A DNA stretch of 31,485 nucleotides, from the NCBI GenBank assembly GCA_045636925.1, contig JAZTYK010000014.1, positions 1 through 31,485 of the forward strand. Reading direction: 5' to 3'. Below, one piece after another: positions 7,305-14,440 of this stretch; within the stretch, counting starts at the first letter, position 1, and the number at the start of each line of letters is the position of its first letter. A program made the position numbers and the translations under genes. The notes beneath the pieces were generated by a model. It was given only the letters and a program-made list of their open reading frames with translations, made no database searches and had not been told where the DNA came from. Source of the DNA: JAZTYK01 sp045636925. Lineage in GTDB: Bacteria; Bacillota; Clostridia; Oscillospirales; Butyricicoccaceae.

Positions 7305-8666
7305 TTATTCATCCCGCAGGATGTCATCCAGCACGTCAAAGCCGCTTTGCGTCGTGACAATGATCACGGTATCATCGGGCTGCAATGCGTCGTCACCACG
7401 AGGGGACAGGATGGTTCCGCGCCGGTTGATACAAGCCAAAATCACGTCTTTTTTCAGCTTCAGATCTTTGATGAGCACATTTACCAGCTTACTCTTGGGG
7501 CTGACTTCAAACTCAATTGCCTCGGCCTTGTCTTCCAAAATATGATACAGCGTCAGCACGCCGCTTCCCACGCCGTTCTGTTTGGCACGCACATAACTGA
7601 CCACCTGATCTGCGGTAATGAGTTTCGGCGTAACCACACTGCCCAGACCCAAGGGGCGGACAATGGGGGTCAGCTGTACACGGCTGATCTTGGTGACGGT
7701 TTTGATGGTACGCCGCACATGTTTTGCATACAGCGAGGTGAGAATGTTTTCCTCATCGATACCGGTAAGGCAGCAGAAAGCATCGGCCTCATCCAATCCC
7801 TGCTCGTCCAGCACGGAATGGCTGGTGCCGTCAGCCACCACGATGTCTGCCTGCGGCAACATTTCGGCCAAGGCGATGGCCTTGGCTTCATTCTGTTCAA
7901 TGATAGTGACTCGGATCCGCTGGCGCAGCAGCTGTTGTGCCAGATAATAACTGGTACGTCCGCCGCCGCTGATGATAACCTTCTTAATGACCTTCTGGGA
8001 TACACCCGCTTCCTTAAAGAAGGTATACATCTTGCCGGCAGGTGCCACCACCGTCATGACGTCGCCCTCTTTGAAACGGAAGCCGCCCAAGGGGATAAAC
8101 ACCTTGCCGTCACGCTCGACGGCAGCTACCAGACCGGTGCGCATATTGGCAAAGGCATCCTTTACCTGCTTTCCGCACATGGGACTGTCGGCAGTGACGT
8201 CGTAGTCAATCATCTCTACCTTGCCCTGTACAAAAGTCTCGATCTTTTTGGCAGAAGGCATCTCCAGCAGGCGTACGATTTCCATTGCCGCTTCCTTTTC
8301 GGGATTGACCGCCATGGACAAGCCCAGATCATCCGCGATCATGGGCAGCGCGGTGGTATAGTCCGGACTGCAGATGCGGGCGATGGTATTCTGGGCGCCC
8401 AGTTTTCTGGCCATCAGACAACTGAGCAAATTTTGCTCGTCGTTGCCGGTCAGCGCAATAAACAGCTCAGCCTCACCGGCACCGGCCTCCTCCAGTACTT
8501 CACGGCTGACGCCGTTACCTGCCTGGCCGGTGACATCCAGCGCCGCCACTGCCTCATTCAATACAGCTTCGTTCCGTTCAATAATGCTGATCTCATGCCC
8601 TTCACGAGCCAGCTGGTTGGCAACGGCAAAGCCAGTTTTGCCTGCGCCTACAATGGTAATCTGCAT
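7305..8666 (-). CDS. trkA: TrkA NAD-binding potassium uptake regulator
   Basis: 453 residues with two RCK modules in tandem, as in full-length TrkA. The first Rossmann motif is at 3-33 (ITIVGAGKTGFAVANQ, ending IIERNE). The second is near 230-260 (VIISGGGRTSYYLAQQ, ending IIEQNE). Each is followed by an RCK-C domain (KVFIPLGGFRFKEGDVMTVV and GTILSPRGDDALQPDDTVII). It is a soluble peripheral protein that binds NAD(H)/ATP and gates TrkH. The ATG at 8666 follows GGGAGG at five bases; an in-frame TTG at 8693 has no such site. It is the first gene of the trkA-trkH operon. Confidence 0.95.
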   Translation of the reverse strand: MQITIVGAGKTGFAVANQLAREGHEISIIERNEAVLNEAVAALDVTGQAGNGVSREVLEEAGAGEAELFIALTGNDEQNLLSCLMARKLGAQNTIARICSPDYTTALPMIADDLGLSMAVNPEKEAAMEIVRLLEMPSAKKIETFVQGKVEMIDYDVTADSPMCGKQVKDAFANMRTGLVAAVERDGKVFIPLGGFRFKEGDVMTVVAPAGKMYTFFKEAGVSQKVIKKVIISGGGRTSYYLAQQLLRQRIRVTIIEQNEAKAIALAEMLPQADIVVADGTSHSVLDEQGLDEADAFCCLTGIDEENILTSLYAKHVRRTIKTVTKISRVQLTPIVRPLGLGSVVTPKLITADQVVSYVRAKQNGVGSGVLTLYHILEDKAEAIEFEVSPKSKLVNVLIKDLKLKKDVILACINRRGTILSPRGDDALQPDDTVIIVTTQSGFDVLDDILRDE

Positions 8667-8732
8667 AATTTCCTCCCGGAATCCTCTAAACAAATATCAT
8701 TTGCAAGATACAAATGAAGTCGTATGTTTTCC

Positions 8733-8750
8733 ATGTATTTATGTATTATA
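8733..8750 (-). promoter_or_regulatory. Predicted extended -10 promoter of trkA-trkH
   Basis: On the minus strand TGT followed by a perfect TATAAT (8745-8750); the -35 match (TCGATT) is weak. The leader is about 70 bases. Just downstream lies a direct repeat ATGTAT-TT-ATGTAT (8733-8746) of unknown role. The leader is too short for the known c-di-AMP riboswitch. Confidence 0.6.
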
Positions 8751-8842
8751 ACACACCCCTTCCGAAAAATCGACTCCTCTATCCCCATTATTTTCAGTTT
8801 CCTTCGATAGAAATCTGTTTTTTCAATCCAAAAAATGAAAAA

Positions 8843-8854
8843 GTTTTTAAAAAC
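8843..8854. repeat. Perfect 12-base AT palindrome between divergent promoters
   Basis: GTTTTTAAAAAC reads the same on both strands and sits between the divergent trkA and moxR promoters. It could be a regulator site, or simply an AT-rich spacer. Confidence 0.25.
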
Positions 8855-8875
8855 AGGGAACATTTTTCATTCCCC

Positions 8876-8904
8876 TTGTGCTTTCTCCCCCCTTGCGGTA
8901 TACT
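8876..8904 (+). promoter_or_regulatory. Predicted promoter of the moxR-DUF58-transglutaminase operon
   Basis: TTGTGC (8876-8881), a 17-base spacer and TATACT (8899-8904). The leader to the ATG at 8941 is about 30 bases. Confidence 0.65.
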
Positions 8905-8940
8905 GAAAATAAGCAAAGCCGCCGCAAAGGGGGATTATTT

Positions 8941-9891
8941 ATGACAGAAAATAAAACCATGGTAACCGCCAGTGCCCGTGAGATCATTAGCTGCGTCCGA
9001 CAAGTGGTGGTAGGCAAGGACTCTGTCCTGCTTTGGGTGTTGGCCGCTATTCTGGCAAAGGGCCATATTCTTTTGGAAGACATCCCCGGCGTAGGCAAGA
9101 CCACAATGGCTCTGGCCTTTTCCAAGGTGCTGAACCTGCGGTACAGCCGCGTGCAGTTTACCCCCGATGTGCTGCCCAGTGATGTCACCGGCTATTCCGT
9201 TTTGGATCCCACCACCGGTGGCATGACCTATCAGCCCGGTGCCATTTTGTGCAATCTGTTTTTGGCAGACGAGCTGAATCGCGCCACCTCCCGCACCCAG
9301 AGTGCGCTGCTGGAGGCCATGGAAGAAGGTCAGGTAACGGTAGACGGCATCAGCCATGCGCTGCCCCAACCCTTCTTTGTTATTGCCACCCAAAACCCTA
9401 CCGGTGCTGCTGGCACGCAGCTTCTGCCCGACAGCCAGATGGACCGCTTTATCATGCGTCTGAGCCTGGGCTATCCCAGTCCCAAGGATGAATTGGCTAT
9501 GGTGCTGACCCGCCAGGGCGTCAATCCCCTGCAGGCTCTGACCCCGCTGATGACCAAAGAAGCCCTGCTGGCCATGCAGGAGGAAGTAGCAAACACCCAC
9601 ATCCATCCCGATGTGGTGCAGCATGCGGTAGACCTGATCACTGCCACCCGCAACAACGAATACATTACCCGTGGCGCCAGCCCCCGCGCCACGCTGGCCG
9701 TGACCGCTGTTTCCAAGGCGCTGGCACAGCTGCGCGGCCGCGATTATGTGCTGCCTGAAGACGTGCGCGAAAGCTTTATTCAGACCGTTGCTCACCGTCT
9801 TCTGCTGTCTCCCAAGGCAGAAGCCCAGGGCAAAACCGCCGAAAGCATCCTGCAGGACATTCTGTCCCAGGTGCGTGCTCCCAAACTGTAA
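8941..9891 (+). CDS. MoxR-family AAA+ ATPase
   Basis: 316 residues, the usual length. Walker A is at LLEDIPGVGKTTMA (44-57, K53), Walker B at LFLADELNRA (106-115), sensor 1 at VIATQNP (148-154), and a sensor-2-like RGASPRATLAV lies near 253-263. MoxR ATPases are chaperone-like remodelers, commonly next to DUF58 and transglutaminase or von Willebrand proteins, as here. The start at 941 of this kilobase follows AAAGGGGG by about seven bases; upstream in-frame starts lie in the promoter. It is the first gene of a three-gene operon; the DUF58 start follows three bases after its stop. The target complex is unknown. Confidence 0.93.
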   Translation: MTENKTMVTASAREIISCVRQVVVGKDSVLLWVLAAILAKGHILLEDIPGVGKTTMALAFSKVLNLRYSRVQFTPDVLPSDVTGYSVLDPTTGGMTYQPGAILCNLFLADELNRATSRTQSALLEAMEEGQVTVDGISHALPQPFFVIATQNPTGAAGTQLLPDSQMDRFIMRLSLGYPSPKDELAMVLTRQGVNPLQALTPLMTKEALLAMQEEVANTHIHPDVVQHAVDLITATRNNEYITRGASPRATLAVTAVSKALAQLRGRDYVLPEDVRESFIQTVAHRLLLSPKAEAQGKTAESILQDILSQVRAPKL

Positions 9892-9894
9892 ATT

Positions 9895-10821
9895 ATGCGA
9901 ACATCTCGTTGGATCTATCTGCTGACCCTGGGCATTGCGCTGGGCTTTTGCGTAGCCAACGGCAGATGGTTAAGCTGGATCTTGTTCCTTACCGCATTGG
10001 CGCTGCCCTGGCTATCGCTTTTGATGAGTTTTCCCGCCATGTGCAGTGCACGCATCAAGATACTGGCACCCAAACATCTGCAAATCGGCTGTGCCGCCAC
10101 TGTCTCCGCCCCTGTGACAAGCAAGTGGCTGGAGCTCCCCACCCTGGTCAGGCTATCAGTCACAAAACCGCTGACCGGTGAATCATGGACGCTCCGTCCC
10201 GGTGATGCACTTCCTGTGGACCACTGTGGCGGCTTGATTGTTGTGCCTTGCAAAGCCAAATGCTGTGATCTGCTTGGTCTGTTTACCCGCAAGCTGAACA
10301 AGCTGTTGCCGATTCGAGTCTATGTCATGCCCCAGCCGAAAAAACAAACAGCGCCTGCCGGCCTGCAGCAGTACACGGCTCATGCCTGGCATCCCAAACC
10401 CGGCGGTGGCTATTCCGAGCAACATGAACTGCGGGAATACCGCCCCGGCGATAACTTAAACCAAATCCACTGGAAGCTATCGGCCAAAACCGGTGATTTG
10501 ATCATTCGCGAGCCCATGGAACCGCTGGACAATCGCCTGCTGCTCACCATGGACCTCAGCGGAACACCCGCCGTGCTGGACGGGAAGTTTGCGCAGCTTC
10601 TGGGGCTGGGCGAATATTTGCTGGAACAAAACCTGCATTTTTCCGTCCTTACCCTCACCGGAAACGGTCTATTAGAGCAGACCGTCGCCTCCCCGCAGGA
10701 ACTGCAAGCCTGCATGGAAACCCTGCTTTGTGCTCCCTGCGCCACCGGCGACTCTGTGCTGAATCACACCGCTCCGGCCGCCTGGTGCTGCCACATCGGA
10801 GGTGCTGATCATGAAGTCTAA
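9895..10821 (+). CDS. DUF58-domain membrane protein
   Basis: 308 residues. Two hydrophobic segments lie near 7-22 and 27-48, followed by a larger soluble part. The DUF58 signature begins near residue 180: REYRPGDNLNQIHWKLSAKT, continuing GDLIIREP. A von Willebrand-like strand, LLLTMDLSG, follows, although a full metal site is not clear. The family's biochemical role is unknown; partners are MoxR ATPases. There is no clear ribosome site before the ATG at 9895, three bases after the moxR stop, so translation is probably coupled. It overlaps the next gene by 11 bases. Confidence 0.9.
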   Translation: MRTSRWIYLLTLGIALGFCVANGRWLSWILFLTALALPWLSLLMSFPAMCSARIKILAPKHLQIGCAATVSAPVTSKWLELPTLVRLSVTKPLTGESWTLRPGDALPVDHCGGLIVVPCKAKCCDLLGLFTRKLNKLLPIRVYVMPQPKKQTAPAGLQQYTAHAWHPKPGGGYSEQHELREYRPGDNLNQIHWKLSAKTGDLIIREPMEPLDNRLLLTMDLSGTPAVLDGKFAQLLGLGEYLLEQNLHFSVLTLTGNGLLEQTVASPQELQACMETLLCAPCATGDSVLNHTAPAAWCCHIGGADHEV

Positions 10822-12934
10822 CTCCGTCCGCGCCATACTGCCCATCGCGCTTTTAAGCTGTCTGCTTTCCGTTTCGGTTGCCGGCTGCTTTGCTACGGCA
10901 TTTGGCTTGCCTCTGTTACAGGGCATGCCGCGCCTGGCCTTACTGTGCGGTTTGTTTGCGTTGGTGATTACCTTTGCGTTTTATGCAGCTCATACGGCGG
11001 TTCCGGTGACGCTGTTGCTTTTCTCTCAGCTGCTCCTGCTGTATGCCATCCAGCAGCAACCGCTGCAGATGCAGACGATGTTACCCACCATCACCGACTT
11101 TTATCACAATGCCTACGGCTGGCCGATTTTACTGGAAAACCCGCCGTTGGCGCAAGGGGCTGACCTTGTTCTGCTGCGACTGGCGCTGGCGGTTTGCTTC
11201 TTCCTGTGCTGGGTTTTGGCAAAGCGTAAAAATCTGTGCTTGTGCTTGCTTCCCCTTTCTCCCCTGCTGGCCTGCGTGGTGGTCTATGACACCGTACCCA
11301 GTATCAAATATCTGGTGCTTCTGTTGTTTGGCGTCAGCCTGCTGCTTCTGGGTCACCACCTGCGCCGCCAAAAGGACGGCGGTTGGGGCAGACAAAGTGC
11401 GAAGCTCATTCCCCCGGTGGCACTGTTTTTGGCACTTCTGTTTGTACTGGTGCCCCAAACCGCTACCATCAATCCCATGCGCGAGGCCGTTAACAAATTG
11501 ATTCCCTGGCTTGACGGCTTAATTCCAAGTGGTCCCGGCAGCATTGGTGGCTCGGGCGGTATCGTAGGAACAAACGACTCCTTGACCATCGATCTCTCTG
11601 CCTTGGGTCCCAAGGTGCAAAACAATTCCATTGTCCTTTACGCGACGCCCTCTGAAAGTGGCCTTTTCTACCTGCGATACAAGGCAACATCCTCCTACAC
11701 CGGAAAAGCCTGGCTGCCAAACACAGTCAATGTGGAAACATACGGCAATGCCGCAGGCAATTATATCGGCTCTATCTCCATCGAAACGGTACGGCCATTC
11801 CCTTATCGCTACGTACCGTATTTCCCCGAAAACCCACTGACCATTTCCAAAGGTGTCGCGCTGAACCGCAGCGAGGAAACCTCATACAGCTATTTCTTGA
11901 CGGATTCCTGTCCCTTCTCCGGCAAGATCTACACAAGCTCCAATCCCTATTGGGTGCTTCCCGGCTCTACCTCTGCTTGGGCAAATGCTTTGGCGGCAGA
12001 CATCATTGGAACCGCCACATCAGCGGCAGAAATTGCCGCGCGTATTGCGGATTACGTGCAAAACTCCGCTTCTTACAGCCTGAACACCCCCCAAATGCCG
12101 GCGGAGGCCACAGACTTTGCCAAATGGTTTTTGGAAAGCAGCGACACCGGCTACTGTGTGCATTATGCCACCGCCGCCACGGTATTGCTTCGCGCCGCAG
12201 GGGTGAACGCCCGATACGTAGAAGGTCTGGCTTTCCGGGCAAATGCCCATCGCAGGGTCGCGGTGCTCAACTCCCACGCCCATGCCTGGGTGGAATACTA
12301 TGATACCGGTGCGAACACTTGGCGCATTCTGGATCCCACCCCCGCCGAAGGCATTCCCGGCGGAGATCCCGTTACCGGTCCGGACAACCCCGATGATCCG
12401 GACAATCCTGACAATCCCGATGATCCGGACGACCCTGACAATCCGGACCGCCCCGATAATCCGGATAATCCGGACGACCCCGATAATCCCGACGATTCCG
12501 ACAAGCCCGCCAATCCCGATACCCCCGACCTGCCCAATATGACACCGGACGATTATGCAAAGTTGGATTGGCTTGTCTGGCTGCAGCAACTTCCGTCCTA
12601 TGTGCTTACCTGTGCGGCAGTTCTGCTGCTTCTTCTGTTGTTGCTGCTGCAGGCGCTCCTGCGCCGCAAGCTGCATCAACGTCGCTGGACCCGCGGAAAT
12701 GCCAATCAACAGGCATTGGAGCGTTTCCGCCAATGCAGCAAGCTGGCTCGCGCCTGCAGAGTTCCTCTGCCAGAAGATATCACAGGTCTTGCCGGCAAGG
12801 CACGTTACAGCCAGCATCTCCTCACCGAAGAAGAACTTGCCCAATTTGACGCATACCTGTACCGGCTGCGGTTTATTGCCAACTCCGGACCCTTGTATCG
12901 TCGGTTGATTCGATTCTTCTTTGTCGCCGTGTAA
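10811..12934 (+). CDS. Membrane transglutaminase-like protein with Asp/Asn/Pro repeat linker (TgpA-like)
   Basis: 707 residues. About six hydrophobic segments fill residues 8-210. An extracytoplasmic region follows, with a transglutaminase-like domain near 400-515. The triad is visible: Cys449 in DTGYCVHYATA, His491 in NSHAHAWVEYY and Asp508 in WRILDPTPAEG. Residues 525-576 are an acidic DNPDDPDN-type repeat, then a Leu-rich membrane helix (about 595-618) and a ~85-residue cytoplasmic tail like DUF4129. The TgpA/DUF3488 organisation suggests peptide cleavage or crosslinking at the cell surface; the substrate is unknown. The ATG at 10811 is six bases after GGAGGTG. The GTG at 10802 is part of that site. 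It overlaps the DUF58 gene. It is the last gene of the operon. Confidence 0.9.
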   Translation: MKSNSVRAILPIALLSCLLSVSVAGCFATAFGLPLLQGMPRLALLCGLFALVITFAFYAAHTAVPVTLLLFSQLLLLYAIQQQPLQMQTMLPTITDFYHNAYGWPILLENPPLAQGADLVLLRLALAVCFFLCWVLAKRKNLCLCLLPLSPLLACVVVYDTVPSIKYLVLLLFGVSLLLLGHHLRRQKDGGWGRQSAKLIPPVALFLALLFVLVPQTATINPMREAVNKLIPWLDGLIPSGPGSIGGSGGIVGTNDSLTIDLSALGPKVQNNSIVLYATPSESGLFYLRYKATSSYTGKAWLPNTVNVETYGNAAGNYIGSISIETVRPFPYRYVPYFPENPLTISKGVALNRSEETSYSYFLTDSCPFSGKIYTSSNPYWVLPGSTSAWANALAADIIGTATSAAEIAARIADYVQNSASYSLNTPQMPAEATDFAKWFLESSDTGYCVHYATAATVLLRAAGVNARYVEGLAFRANAHRRVAVLNSHAHAWVEYYDTGANTWRILDPTPAEGIPGGDPVTGPDNPDDPDNPDNPDDPDDPDNPDRPDNPDNPDDPDNPDDSDKPANPDTPDLPNMTPDDYAKLDWLVWLQQLPSYVLTCAAVLLLLLLLLLQALLRRKLHQRRWTRGNANQQALERFRQCSKLARACRVPLPEDITGLAGKARYSQHLLTEEELAQFDAYLYRLRFIANSGPLYRRLIRFFFVAV
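12383..12540 (+). repeat. Low-complexity tandem repeat coding Asp-Asn-Pro units
   Basis: Irregular 9-base units of the form GAY-AAY-CCN or GAY-GAY-CCN code for about 52 residues of DNPDDP-like sequence between the transglutaminase domain and the last membrane helix. It is probably a rigid, charged spacer. The copy number is likely to vary between strains; that is inference. Confidence 0.8.
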
Positions 12935-12941
12935 CAACGCA

Positions 12942-12980
12942 AAACCGCCGCTTCGCTTGTGCGAAACGGCGGTTTGTTCT
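12942..12980. terminator. Bidirectional terminator between the transglutaminase operon and ribU
   Basis: AAACCGCCG (12942-12950) pairs with CGGCGGTTT (12966-12974), and TTCGC/GCGAA continues the stem across one mismatch to a TTGT loop. A T-rich tail follows on the plus strand and four T on the minus. Confidence 0.85.
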
Positions 12981-12991
12981 TTGTTTGCAAA

Positions 12992-13582
12992 TCAGTCTTT
13001 TCTGCCATGCAGAATGGGAGACAGTTTTTTATACACCAGGAAGGTAATAGCGCTGACCAGCACCTCTTTGGCAAAGTTAAAGGGCAGATTAAACTGGGTC
13101 AAGGCTTCCCACAGTGTCTCAACATTGGGGTTCAGCGTCTGATACATGCCCAGGATCACCGGCATGGGTACCACAAACTGACCGAACATGGGGTAGATGA
13201 GGAAGTAATTGATGGGCACACTGGCCAGAGCATATGCCACACAACCCACAGCTGCGCCGATCAGTGCTCCCTTGCGGGTATGGCTTCTGCGATAGATCAG
13301 GCCGGCGGGCACCACAAAGAAAATACCCAGCAAAAAGTTAGACAGCTCGCCTACACCGGCGGTGGTGGTAACCAGCAGGTGCAGTGCGTTCTTCAGCAGG
13401 CAGACCAGCACACCGGCCACAGGGCCATAGGCAAAGCCTGCCAGCACAGCGGGCAGCTCGGAAAAATCCAGCTTGATAAAGGCCGGCATGATGGGCACAC
13501 TGATTTCCAGAAACATCAGCACGAAGCCCACGGCGCTCAGCATGGCGATGGCTGCCATTTTTCTTGTGTTTTTTGTTCTCAT
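12992..13582 (-). CDS. ribU: Riboflavin ECF transporter S component RibU
   Basis: 196 residues with six predicted membrane helices, the size and shape of an ECF S component. The helix-1/2 loop PAFIKLDFSELPAVLAGFAY (about 34-53) is the RibU signature. KNALHLL and GELSNFLLG are also typical. It captures riboflavin at the membrane and needs the shared EcfA/A'/T module, which is not in this window. An FMN riboswitch and a terminator in the leader confirm the substrate. The ATG at 13582 has an AAAAGGAGA site eight bases upstream; a longer in-frame start would run into the riboswitch. Repression when FMN is plentiful is expected. Confidence 0.95.
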   Translation of the reverse strand: MRTKNTRKMAAIAMLSAVGFVLMFLEISVPIMPAFIKLDFSELPAVLAGFAYGPVAGVLVCLLKNALHLLVTTTAGVGELSNFLLGIFFVVPAGLIYRRSHTRKGALIGAAVGCVAYALASVPINYFLIYPMFGQFVVPMPVILGMYQTLNPNVETLWEALTQFNLPFNFAKEVLVSAITFLVYKKLSPILHGRKD

Positions 13583-13630
13583 GTTTGGTTTCTCCTTTTG
13601 TTTTTCTTGGAAGCATGGGTACAAAAGCAG

Positions 13631-13664
13631 AAAAAAGACCCTGTTACGCATAAGCATAACAGGG
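13631..13664 (-). terminator. FMN-riboswitch expression-platform terminator
   Basis: On the minus strand CCCTGTTA and TAACAGGG form an 8-bp stem lengthened by GC/GC with a short loop, followed by TCTTTTTT. It lies 27 bases after the riboswitch and 48 bases before ribU, so it is the likely regulated terminator. Confidence 0.88.
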
Positions 13665-13690
13665 CAAAGCTTGCAACAATACAAGCCACA

Positions 13691-13812
13691 TCTTCTTCCA
13701 TCCAGACTGTACTGTCGGTTTTGGAATTTCACCAAATCGTGCTTCCCCGGTCACCCGGTTCCGCTCGCGGACTATACCGCCGGTGGGGAATTTCGCCCCG
13801 CCCTGAAGACAT
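13691..13812 (-). ncRNA. FMN riboswitch (RFN element) controlling ribU
   Basis: Read on the minus strand, the conserved blocks are in order: GGCGAAATTCCCCACCGGC, GGTATAGTCCGCGAGC, GATTTGGTGAAATTCC, AAAACCGACAGTACAGTC and TGGATGGAAGAAGA. The closing P1 helix pairs TCTTC (near 13806) with GAAGA (near 13693). It binds FMN and, by established mechanism, favours the downstream terminator. Confidence 0.97.
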
Positions 13813-13824
13813 GCTTCCACTCAT

Positions 13825-13853
13825 AGTATAGCGTTCCGCCGCCTTTTTGTAAA
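13825..13853 (-). promoter_or_regulatory. Predicted promoter of the FMN riboswitch-ribU transcript
   Basis: On the minus strand TTTACA (13848-13853), a 17-base spacer and TATACT (13825-13830). Transcription would begin a few bases before the riboswitch. Confidence 0.75.
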
Positions 13854-13859
13854 GAGCAC

Positions 13860-14071
13860 CCCGCATTTTTCATTGTTTTTTATCTCATTTTCGCGATCGA
13901 TACCCATTTTTTACCAAAAAATCGGTGTTTTGAGGTCATTTTTTGCAATCTTTGTAAAAAAATACTTAGTTTTACTAAATTTCTCGTGCATTTTTGAAAG
14001 AAGTGTGATAGAATAGTAAGGTAAAACTATAAAATGCTATTTTTATCAGGATGAACCAAAGGAGGCGTCTT
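13860..14071. other. AT-rich intergenic region upstream of the Gls24-family gene
   Basis: About 210 bases of AT-rich sequence with no gene. It contains TTAGT-TTT-ACTAA (13966-13978), a short inverted repeat of unknown role, and an extended -10 promoter: TGA then TAGAAT at 14009-14014, with no good -35. The ribosome site AAAGGAGG sits six bases before the ATG at 14072. Confidence 0.5.
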
Positions 14072-14419
14072 ATGCGTTTTAACACCGAACTTGGCACCAT
14101 CGGTATTTCCAACACCATCATCGCCACCATCGCCGGCACCGCTGCCGCCGGTTGCTTTGGCGTGCGTGGCCTCACCGCAAAATCCAAGCTGGACGGCATT
14201 GTGCATCTGCTGAAACGGGACACTGTTTCTCAGGGCGTTGTCGTGTCTGCCAACGAAGATGGCGAAATCATCCTGGAACTTCATATCGCTATTGACTCTG
14301 GCGTAAACATTTCTGCGATCTGCAGCTCTATCATCCATCAGATCCGTTATCAGGTAGGGCGTGCCACCGGCATCAAGGTGGCAGATGTTAAGATCTTCGT
14401 AGAAGCCGTCAAGGCGTGA
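14072..14419 (+). CDS. Asp23/Gls24-family protein (YloU-like)
   Basis: 115 residues, a single Asp23/Gls24 domain: GTIGISNTIIATIAGTAAAG, then CFGVRGL, and at the end VNISAICSSIIHQIRYQV with a final KVADVKIFVEAV. These small proteins are found near the envelope in Gram-positives; YloU-type members are routinely encoded just before the DAK2 kinase homologue YloV, as here (21 bases apart). The exact function is unknown. The ATG at 14072 follows AAAGGAGG; the ATG at 14051 has no ribosome site. Confidence 0.93.
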   Translation: MRFNTELGTIGISNTIIATIAGTAAAGCFGVRGLTAKSKLDGIVHLLKRDTVSQGVVVSANEDGEIILELHIAIDSGVNISAICSSIIHQIRYQVGRATGIKVADVKIFVEAVKA

Positions 14420-14440
14420 TCTGACAGGAGGATATGTAAC

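Noticed and set aside
6384..8717. A 777-codon open frame on the plus strand across trkA-trkH.
   Set aside because: Antisense shadow; Gln/His-rich composition typical of reverse-complemented codons, and no ribosome site or domain.
8667..8740. The trkA leader as a c-di-AMP riboswitch, since such switches often control K+ transport.
   Set aside because: Only about 70 bases lie between the -10 box and the start, and none of the conserved motifs is visible.
12383..12540. Regular short repeats that could suggest a CRISPR array.
   Set aside because: The units are about 9 bases, in frame, without spacers, and code for the Asp/Asn/Pro linker.
12020..12937. A 305-codon minus-strand frame across the repeat region, rich in Ile/Gly/Val repeats.
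   Set aside because: It is the reverse complement of the Asp/Asn/Pro repeat inside the transglutaminase gene, not a separate repeat protein.
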